The notes under the pieces were generated by a model that was given only the letters and a program-made list of their open reading frames with translations, was not told the DNA's origin and did not search any database. From IMG/VR virus record IMGVR_UViG_3300021960_007579, positions 1 through 64,000 of that record: a stretch of 64,000 nt of DNA; one strand, 5' to 3'. Of the stretch, positions 58,786 to 64,000 are shown in pieces (within the stretch, counting starts at the first letter, position 1; every line of letters starts with the position of its first letter). A program made the position numbers and the translations under genes. The DNA is from a virus.

Positions 58786-59724
58786 ATGAAGAAACTTCTT
58801 TTCTTAGTTACCATATTGTATAGTGTCAATGTGTACTCTTCTCATATTCTCGGGGGGTTTATCAATGTGGCTCAAACTTCCTATGATTCTACCAGTATAG
58901 GACTAACTCTTTTATTAGATCATCAAGGGGTAATTCCCAACAGTGTTACGGTTTCCAAGTGGGAAAAAAACAGCGTGGGGTTTTACGTACAGAATGGTTA
59001 TATCACATTAACCCAAGGTCATGTTGCCATTCCTTATCAGGGGGATTACTTAGTTACGTATGTGTCGAATTATTTAGATTTAGATAGTAATGCCTATAGG
59101 TTTATCTATCAGAATTGTTGCTGGGGGATGATCTCTAACAGTACAAGTAGTCAAAACAGTAGTGTAGTTATATCTGCCGACTATCTCCACATACCCAATA
59201 ATTCCACTCCGAATATAGGAGATATGAATGTATTGTTTCATAATCAACAGGTATCCATTAGAAATACGATGAAACCATTAATGGATATCAATCCGATAAA
59301 GGGATATTTTCGTAATAAGGATCCTTTCGATGTGGTGGTTATCTCTCAGGATGATCTTTTCGGGGGTCATGCCAATAATGTATTTGTTCCTCAGGTATAT
59401 AACTACAATAATATGAGTCTTCACATAGACAATGACAGTATTAGTTGGATTCCTCCTGCACTGGGTCAGTATGGTATAGGGATAAAGGTGGAGGATTACC
59501 GAAATGGGACTTTAATCGGTACTCAGAGAATACAGTGGGTCTTTAATGTGGTGACTTCTACCGTAGGTATAGAGGAGTTAACCAAATCGGGGGAGTACAA
59601 GATATATGATTGGTATGGAAATTATATGGGATCACATATAAAAGACTTAGAAAGGTCAGGATTATATGTATTAAGATATAGTAATGGGTATGTAGAAAAA
59701 ATCTATTATATGTTTGATTTTTAA
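58786..59724 (+). CDS. Secreted protein with C-terminal type IX-like sorting domain
   Basis: 312 aa. Signal peptide 'MKKLLFLVTILYSVNVYS' followed by 'SHILGGFINV', a start seen in Bacteroidetes secreted proteins. Residues about 40-260 are beta-rich, Asn/Ser-rich. The last about 45 residues ('YKIYDWYGNYMGSHIKDLER', 'SGLYVLRYSNGYVEKIYYM') match the shape of the T9SS type A domain (vYd..G......l..GiYvlr...G...kki). A TATCTTTA element is 26 bp upstream. Export by the host's T9SS is inferred. Confidence 0.7.
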   Translation: MKKLLFLVTILYSVNVYSSHILGGFINVAQTSYDSTSIGLTLLLDHQGVIPNSVTVSKWEKNSVGFYVQNGYITLTQGHVAIPYQGDYLVTYVSNYLDLDSNAYRFIYQNCCWGMISNSTSSQNSSVVISADYLHIPNNSTPNIGDMNVLFHNQQVSIRNTMKPLMDINPIKGYFRNKDPFDVVVISQDDLFGGHANNVFVPQVYNYNNMSLHIDNDSISWIPPALGQYGIGIKVEDYRNGTLIGTQRIQWVFNVVTSTVGIEELTKSGEYKIYDWYGNYMGSHIKDLERSGLYVLRYSNGYVEKIYYMFDF

Positions 59725-59751
59725 TATCTTTTTTAATATTTTTGTTATGGG

Positions 59752-59838
59752 ATGAAATATATCATTAACGATTTAGAATTTAGTAGTAAAAAAAGTATAA
59801 AAGAATGTCGAAACAGAATGACAAAAAGCGGTGGGTAA
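59752..59838 (+). CDS. Very small basic protein
   Basis: 28 aa, 'MKYIINDLEFSSKKSIKECR...'; overlaps the 59805 gene by 34 bp. The 'INDLEFSSKKSIKE' start recalls DUF3223-like homing-associated domains; could be a fragment. Confidence 0.35.
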   Translation: MKYIINDLEFSSKKSIKECRNRMTKSGG

Positions 59839-60041
59839 ACCTACCATCTTTAGGAAGAACAAGGTTATTTACAAAGAAGATTACCATAAACGGTATGGAG
59901 GATCTAAATGTGGCCAAAGTAAAGGTACATGATATATGGATGATCTTTGATATAGAAACGGAAGAAGTTATTGGTCAGGGACTCACATGGACTGATTGTT
60001 TAAATATGGTAAAATCTAGGGGACTCATCAATCAAAGGTAA
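59805..60041 (+). CDS. Small uncharacterised protein
   Basis: 78 aa, basic N-terminus ('KKRWVNLPSLGRTRLFTKK') then a beta-alpha motif ('HDIWMIFDIETEEVIGQG'). Immediately upstream of an HNH-like gene. Possibly a DNA-binding partner. Confidence 0.55.
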   Translation: MSKQNDKKRWVNLPSLGRTRLFTKKITINGMEDLNVAKVKVHDIWMIFDIETEEVIGQGLTWTDCLNMVKSRGLINQR

Positions 60042-60045
60042 TGGT

Positions 60046-60717
60046 ATGAGTAGATTAACCATATGGACCTATGAAAAGGTTAAGGAGATAACCAAAGAAT
60101 TTCAGGGGGAGACCCTAAGTAGTTTAAAAAAGAAACACGGGTATTCAGGTATGGTAAGTTTTATAAAAAGGAATGGATATACTTCTGAGGAGTTTGGTTT
60201 AGTAAATCGAAAGATTCGGGAGGATCATCAACATCGGGGGAAGTACTCCAATTCATCTGAATGGTCTTCATATAAGAATATGAGGTTACGTTGTTATGAT
60301 TCCAATCACAGATCCTATAGATGGTATGGTGCTAAGGGAATAAAGGTATGTGATAGATGGATGGAAACTCCCTATGGATTTTTAAATATGATTTCAGATT
60401 TGGGGGAGAAACCTAACCAGTCCTATCAGATAGATCGTATAGATGAAGATAAGGATTATTCTCCTGAGAACTGTATGTGGTCTACTCATTTAGAACAGCA
60501 ACATAGGAGAGGTAAGAAAAGGAGATATCCTAATTGTAGAAAACCATTTAAACATAACATACAACCTAACGATAGGTATGGGAAACATATCGTGATTAAA
60601 GAATTGGAAAGTATACGAAGAAGAAAATTCTTATGTAGAGAGGAACATACGGGAAAGACTGTTCAGGTTCGTATAGATCGATTATTGGAATCGCGGGGGA
60701 AGAATCAATATGAATAG
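60046..60717 (+). CDS. HNH/homing-endonuclease-like protein
   Basis: 223 aa. 'WSSYKNMRLRCYDSNHRSYR', 'WYGAKGIKVCDRW', 'SYQIDRIDEDKDYSPENCMW' is the YGxRGIxVCxxW...IDRxDxxxxYxPxNCxW family of phage HNH-like endonucleases, with C-terminal Lys/Arg-rich AP2/NUMOD-like repeats. Free-standing homing enzyme is the likely role; next gene overlaps by 8 bp. Confidence 0.75.
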   Translation: MSRLTIWTYEKVKEITKEFQGETLSSLKKKHGYSGMVSFIKRNGYTSEEFGLVNRKIREDHQHRGKYSNSSEWSSYKNMRLRCYDSNHRSYRWYGAKGIKVCDRWMETPYGFLNMISDLGEKPNQSYQIDRIDEDKDYSPENCMWSTHLEQQHRRGKKRRYPNCRKPFKHNIQPNDRYGKHIVIKELESIRRRKFLCREEHTGKTVQVRIDRLLESRGKNQYE

Positions 60718-61297
60718 TGGTATATACATAGTAAAGATAGAAGGATTTGATTACCATAAGATAGGTAGATCAAATAATATAAAGAGTAGATTAATGAAAT
60801 ATACTGAAATCCCTTTTAATTTAGATTATGTACTAAAATACCCATTAGAGAAATCACTAACAAGTTTAGTAGAAAAACATCTCCATACAGTATTCAAAAA
60901 AAGTAGAGTAAAAGGAGAATGGTTTACCCTATATGAGGATGACATAAAAAGAGTTCCTAAGATCATAGATGAATTCTTAAAAAGTAATCATCATGAATTC
61001 AGAAAAAGAGTATGGAAGTATAGGGATAATGTTCGTCACCCTCCTATAGAAAATCCATACAAAGTATTCCTTGACTATAAGGAAAAATTTAAAGAAGTAA
61101 AGAAGAGAACAAAGAAGAATCACATGACTCGTACAACGTACGCACATGAGAATAATATCTCTGATGGTCAGTTGGCAAGGATTCTCTTTTGTGGTAATAA
61201 CAATGAAGAACTCTTTAAAACTTTCTCCGATAAGGGTATGTCCATTAATGAGACTTACCTCATTATAAGAGACGTATCGCGGGGGAAGACTGACTAA
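60710..61297 (+). CDS. GIY-YIG/T5orf172-like protein
   Basis: 195 aa. 'GIYIVKIEGFDYHKIGRSNN' and 'IKSRLMKY' match the T5orf172/MUG113 branch of the GIY-YIG fold (G-I-Y-I-V...KIG.S....R). 'LVEKHLHTVFKKSRVKGEWF' supplies the catalytic Glu region. The C-terminal half is a helical, basic DNA-binding segment. Its 3' end overlaps the convergent SGNH-like gene by 35 bp. Confidence 0.75.
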   Translation: MNSGIYIVKIEGFDYHKIGRSNNIKSRLMKYTEIPFNLDYVLKYPLEKSLTSLVEKHLHTVFKKSRVKGEWFTLYEDDIKRVPKIIDEFLKSNHHEFRKRVWKYRDNVRHPPIENPYKVFLDYKEKFKEVKKRTKKNHMTRTTYAHENNISDGQLARILFCGNNNEELFKTFSDKGMSINETYLIIRDVSRGKTD

Positions 61298-62045
61298 TAT
61301 AGTTAATGATATAGTTCCCAATGATAGAATGACCATAGATAGATAAGTGAGAATCCCTATGATTAAAAGAAGTATAATCACTTATAGTAAGTTTCTCTCT
61401 ATCTATGTAATCCCTAAGATGTAAATTATCAAATAGAATAAACCTATCCATATAGGAAACATCTCCAATATCCTCATAAGAGAAAAGGTATAGGTTAGGA
61501 TTAAAAGAATGTAATAGGTTAGAGAGTCTATGTATGTTCTGTTTCTCATAGGTATAATCATATACATACATAAGGTAATCCCTATAGAAGGAAGAAAGGT
61601 TCTCATAGATAGGATCATATAGAATATCTTCCTTATCCTGATTGAAGATATGAATCAGATCCATAGTACCCTGAACCCTTAAAGTTTCCTTAGTAGACTC
61701 ATAGAAGAAATTCCTTCTTGAAAGAATGGTCCATTGTAGAATGTGAATGTCATTAGGGTATTTTACCATAGAGTCATAACATACCTGAAAGATGTAGTCA
61801 TTGTTGTTGGCCGTAATGGAATGGTTAATAATCTCTACACCTAAAACCCTCCCTATATGAGAAGGAAAATTGAAATGATCTCCGTACTCTGTATAGGGTT
61901 CTTTACCGTATAGAAAAAACTCTTTCCCCCTTTCTGACCAGTCCTTAGGATACCATACTTTTTCATAGTGACTATGGTATTCCTTAGAGTGAAGTCCCCC
62001 TCCTTTGGTGAATGAACAACCGTAAAAATGTATCCTCATATTCAT
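61263..62045 (-). CDS. SGNH/GDSL-hydrolase-like protein
   Basis: 260 aa; M3 at 62039 is an alternative start. 'RIHFYGCSFTKGGGLHSKEY' is block I (G-x-S-F/T nucleophile Ser in place of GDS) and 'HRDSHLSIYGHSIIGNYIIN' is block V (D-x-H-x-S..GH). 'NHSITANNNDYIFQV' is block II (G/N). It could remove acyl groups from envelope glycans. The family is inferred from the spacing of these blocks. Confidence 0.65.
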   Translation of the reverse strand: MNMRIHFYGCSFTKGGGLHSKEYHSHYEKVWYPKDWSERGKEFFLYGKEPYTEYGDHFNFPSHIGRVLGVEIINHSITANNNDYIFQVCYDSMVKYPNDIHILQWTILSRRNFFYESTKETLRVQGTMDLIHIFNQDKEDILYDPIYENLSSFYRDYLMYVYDYTYEKQNIHRLSNLLHSFNPNLYLFSYEDIGDVSYMDRFILFDNLHLRDYIDREKLTISDYTSFNHRDSHLSIYGHSIIGNYIINYISQSSPAIRLL

Positions 62046-62592
62046 AAGTATCTGTCCCCGCAGGATGGGTCCTTAGGACCCCATTAGAACCCCTCTGATG
62101 TCATACAAACGATAAGTGTAATACATCCCCATAATGTCATACAAAAGGGTCTTAGAATGTCTGTATTACAGTGGTTATTTGTCGGAAAAAACTTTTCTGT
62201 GATAACTACCCCGCAATCGGTACTTTTTTACGATTCCATATATACCAGCCGTAATACACCCACATTTTACCACTTTCTGCCACCTCGTAGGGTATTGTGT
62301 CCTGTGTGAAATAAAGACATAAATTTATAAAAATTTTAAAATTATACTCTTTTTAGGTTCTGAAACCGTATAATAGTATCCCTGTTATATGTCATACAAG
62401 GGGGATCACGGTATAATGATTATAGTATTATACGGGGGTAGATTGTCATACACTGTATAATGGTTTTAATGTAATACACCCCACTAATTCCCACCCCGTA
62501 AAAAAGTATACAGATTATTTTATTATACCCGTGAAGGTATAAAATGATATAACGATAATGACATTATACCCGTTCGGGTGTCATACGTAGTT
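62046..62592. repeat. Gene-free region with TGTMATACA repeat array
   Basis: No gene is supported here. TGTCATACAA/C/G occurs at 62099, 62135, 62390, 62444 and 62579, TGTAATACA at 62117 and 62470, GTAATACACC at 62251, and CTGTATTACAG, an 11-bp palindrome, at 62161-62171. GTATAAT and ATTATAC words are interspersed (62368, 62411, 62455, 62522, 62563). The density is far above the neighbouring genes and suggests protein-binding iterons, an origin, or a cluster of operators with promoters. Confidence 0.65.
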
Positions 62593-62605
62593 TGCGGATA
62601 AAAAC
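62593..62605. repeat. TGCGGATAAAAAC repeat, copy 1
   Basis: Immediately downstream of the 62607 gene's stop. GATC follows 5 bp further on the plus strand. Intergenic copy bordering the repeat-rich region. Confidence 0.8.
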
Positions 62606-62606
62606 T

Positions 62607-63335
62607 TCAGGATCTGTACGGCCACGGTTCGATCAGAACATTTACGCCGTACTCGGTTAGTAGGGATGTAAGGAAGGTGTTATACTTCTGAACTTCATCC
62701 TCTGATTTAAGAAGGGTATCACTTGTGAACATTCCTCTTACACTATAAGTAAAAGGTTTCTGTGAAAGGTCTTTAGTAGGATCCACCCATATTGACTTTC
62801 TGACGTTCTCAATTTTCAATCTCCTAATGTGACCTTCGATTGTACTAACAGAACGTTTAACATTGTCATACCACTTAAGGATATCTGTAGAGACCTGTAC
62901 GGGGGAACGGAAGTTGTAGTTAACTGCGGATAAAAACTCACTCCTGTGTAGATCCCCTTCTTCAGAGTTGTCTACTCTGAATATACCTTGGGGACTAACT
63001 CCACTAACCTTACTAGTAAGGTCTATGTAATCTTCTGTATTTGGGATCTTATACTTAACACTTAATGGTTCTACAATGGGTTTTAAAAACATGAAGGTAG
63101 GTTTATCCCCCGCTTCGACTGCGGATAAAAACTCGACAGGTAGCTTGCTGTACAGATCCTTCAGGGTGTCGGTTACATTATCGAGACTTAAGAGCTCGAT
63201 CGATACGTTTACGTCGTAAGCAATCTCATCCTGTATAGGATTGATACCTTTCCTATCCATCTTAACGATCATACGTGCATCTTTATTTTGAACGTCTGTC
63301 TCTATATAACCTTCTATCTGTTCTAAAAGTCTCAT
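62607..63335 (-). CDS. Uncharacterised protein
   Basis: 242 aa from ATG 63335 ('MRLLEQIEGYIETDVQNKDA'). A longer frame to 63458 runs through the terminator of the upstream gene and is rejected. Mixed alpha/beta; 'SVSTIEGHIRRLKIENVRKS' helical. It contains two in-frame copies of the TGCGGATAAAAAC repeat, each encoding FLSA ('PVEFLSAVEAGD', 'RSEFLSAVNYNF'). Not recognised. Confidence 0.65.
   Translation of the reverse strand: MRLLEQIEGYIETDVQNKDARMIVKMDRKGINPIQDEIAYDVNVSIELLSLDNVTDTLKDLYSKLPVEFLSAVEAGDKPTFMFLKPIVEPLSVKYKIPNTEDYIDLTSKVSGVSPQGIFRVDNSEEGDLHRSEFLSAVNYNFRSPVQVSTDILKWYDNVKRSVSTIEGHIRRLKIENVRKSIWVDPTKDLSQKPFTYSVRGMFTSDTLLKSEDEVQKYNTFLTSLLTEYGVNVLIEPWPYRS
62925..62937. repeat. TGCGGATAAAAAC repeat, copy 2
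   Basis: Within the 62607 gene, encodes FLSA on the minus strand; GATC at 62951. Confidence 0.8.
63120..63132. repeat. TGCGGATAAAAAC repeat, copy 3
   Basis: Within the 62607 gene, same codon phase as copy 2 (195 bp apart), encodes FLSA; GATC at 63155. Confidence 0.8.
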
Positions 63336-63374
63336 TGCATTTGTTTTATTAATAAATATTCCCCCCGAGTTGTT

Positions 63375-63386
63375 TGCGGATAAAAA
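63375..63386. repeat. TGCGGATAAAAA repeat, copy 4
   Basis: Intergenic, between the terminator at 63420 and the 62607 gene start. Followed by CAGTGGATCTCCTCC, shared with copy 5. Confidence 0.8.
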
Positions 63387-63419
63387 TCTACAGTGGATCT
63401 CCTCCCCGTGTTCAGGGAT

Positions 63420-63449
63420 AAAAAAAAGGGACCACATTGTGTGATCCCC
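63420..63449 (-). terminator. Terminator, minus strand
   Basis: GGGACCACA (63428-63436) and TGTGATCCC (63440-63448) with T8 on the minus strand, 27 bp after the 63476 gene. Confidence 0.85.
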
Positions 63450-63475
63450 TTCTTTCATTAACTCTTCAGTACAAC

Positions 63476-63658
63476 TTAAGCCGTTGCTTTCTGCTGTCTG
63501 AGTAACTCATTACGGAACTTCAGTGCTTTCGCTTTGTTAGTGAAGTACTGATCATACTGAGTACCGTTAATCGATACTCTAACTCTGTAACGGTTACCGT
63601 TGGAGTTAGTTACCTGGTAAATGTTGTTACCTAGGTTGGTGTAACTGTAGTTTGACAT
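63476..63658 (-). CDS. Small AP2/arm-type DNA-binding-like protein
   Basis: 60 aa. 'YRVRVSINGTQYDQYFTNKA' followed by a helix ('KALKFRNELLRQQK') is the three-strand plus helix pattern of AP2 or integrase-arm DNA-binding domains. It has its own promoter region (TTTATATTTTTTAA, about 63690-63705) and a terminator, so it is a stand-alone unit, perhaps a regulator. Confidence 0.65.
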   Translation of the reverse strand: MSNYSYTNLGNNIYQVTNSNGNRYRVRVSINGTQYDQYFTNKAKALKFRNELLRQQKATA

Positions 63659-63767
63659 ACCTTTTAAATTTAATTTATACTTTATTACATTAAAAAATAT
63701 AAAGAAAACTTTTTAATAAGTCAAGCTCCCATAACCAAAAAGAAGGGAAATATTTCAAAGAACTATT
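63659..63767. other. Intergenic region with minus-strand promoter-like element
   Basis: A/T-rich. On the minus strand TATATTTTTTAATGTAAT lies about 35 bp before the 63658 start. No gene is seen. Confidence 0.5.
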
Positions 63768-63780
63768 TGCGGATAAAAAC
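63768..63780. repeat. TGCGGATAAAAAC repeat, copy 5
   Basis: Intergenic, 5 bp downstream of the 63799 gene's stop after the shared GTGGATCTCCTCC block. Confidence 0.8.
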
Positions 63781-63798
63781 CCACAGTGGATCTCCTCC

Positions 63799-63945
63799 TC
63801 AGATCAGAGTTTCGATTAAGATCATAATTATCACGGTTACAAACATAACTGAGTATGCAACCCCCATAATATAATAGGAATCTTCCACCTGTTTAAGGGA
63901 CCGTCCTTGACGGTAATCCTTGTCTTCTTGTGTCATCTGTCTCAT
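63799..63945 (-). CDS. Small membrane protein
   Basis: 48 aa, 'MRQMTQEDKDYRQGRSLKQV' charged, then a hydrophobic helix 'GVAYSVMFVTVIIMILIETL'. Overlaps the previous gene's stop (ATGA), so it is co-translated with it. Confidence 0.55.
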   Translation of the reverse strand: MRQMTQEDKDYRQGRSLKQVEDSYYIMGVAYSVMFVTVIIMILIETLI

Positions 63946-63998
63946 ACTAATTGTAGTTTTAAGAATTCCTCAAGTTCTGATCTCTTCACGTATAATGA
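63942..63998 (-). CDS. C-terminal end of a gene continuing beyond the window
   Basis: The last codons read 'SLYVKRSELEEFLKLQLV', ending in TGA that overlaps the next ATG by 3 bp. Short fragment, identity unknown. Confidence 0.45.
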   Translation of the reverse strand, partial: SLYVKRSELEEFLKLQLV

Positions 63999-64000
63999 TT

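Noticed and set aside
63336-63458. N-terminal extension of the 62607 gene (starting at 63458)
   Set aside because: It runs through a terminator hairpin with T8 and the intergenic repeat, so the ATG at 63335 is preferred.
1-64000. Stop-codon reassignment
   Set aside because: TAA, TAG and TGA all terminate clear genes.
1-64000. CRISPR array, integrase or tRNA genes
   Set aside because: No regular spacer-repeat pattern, no integrase motif and no cloverleaf was seen by eye; a scan would still be needed to exclude tRNAs.

Overview
The window reads as part of the genome of a large tailed phage of a Bacteroidetes (Flavobacteria-like) host. The evidence is gene density of roughly 90-95 percent with overlapping starts and stops, tail-fibre genes, ThyA and homing-endonuclease-like genes, together with Bacteroidetes signals: promoters of the form TTG-N19-TAnnTTTG, lipoprotein signal peptides, a Bacteroidetes histone-H1-like protein and a secreted protein with a C-terminus resembling a type IX secretion sorting domain. 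All three stop codons end real genes, so the standard code is used. By eye I found no tRNA, rRNA, CRISPR array or integrase. No head, portal or terminase gene is in view, so assignment to a phage rests on the tail-fibre genes and on the overall gene content.

Layout. 1-5.2 kb: the end of a long tail fibre, then three tandem paralogous fibre/receptor-binding genes closed by a terminator. 5.3-9.5 kb: two uncharacterised coiled-coil-like proteins, a radical SAM enzyme, a U32-peptidase-like partner and a methyltransferase. 9.6-12 kb: an outer-membrane beta-barrel candidate overlapping a multi-spanning DUF401-like permease, then a small protein. 12-18.7 kb, minus strand: a glycosylation island with three GT-A (GT2) transferases, two GT-B (GT4) transferases, a sugar-nucleotide epimerase and a methyltransferase, plus a ribbon-helix-helix-like regulator.

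19-31.6 kb is mostly plus strand and metabolic: DNA methyltransferase-like protein, DUF192, GNAT, ThyA, chorismate mutase-like, Smr, two PcfJ-like proteins, an A-type Fe-S carrier, DUF2452, a ParB-like protein, NagB and a PIG-L deacetylase. 31.6-48.6 kb holds a Cys-rich protein with a Hint-like segment, RmlC, a set of proteins with a shared N-terminal LxE motif, HAD, bPH2, methylglyoxal synthase, metallophosphoesterase, a pyrimidine-dimer glycosylase-like protein, lipoproteins, a caspase-fold candidate and a zinc peptidase.

48.6-51.4 kb is a dense run of very small genes (histone-like, zinc ribbon, single-pass membrane proteins, a lipoprotein). 51.44-52.40 kb is the outstanding feature: about 0.95 kb with its own promoter and terminator, no credible ORF and many hairpins, which I call a giant structured non-coding RNA of the GOLLD/ROOL kind or a new class. 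52.4-61.3 kb carries a SprT-like peptidase, a PD-(D/E)xK nuclease ending in a sliding-clamp-binding peptide, a multidomain peptidoglycan hydrolase, a second small glyco/methyl cluster, the secreted protein with the sorting-like domain and an HNH plus GIY-YIG-like pair. 61.3-64 kb is minus strand and contains an SGNH-like protein, a roughly 550-bp gene-free region with an array of TGTMATACA repeats, and a set of small genes punctuated by a second repeat, TGCGGATAAAAAC.

Functional reading: the window combines host-recognition fibres, surface and sugar chemistry (glycosyltransferases, NagB, PIG-L, RmlC), envelope remodelling (beta-barrel, permease, lipoproteins, lysin) and a set of proteins that may be packaged into the capsid. 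Family assignments come from reading motifs without database searches.
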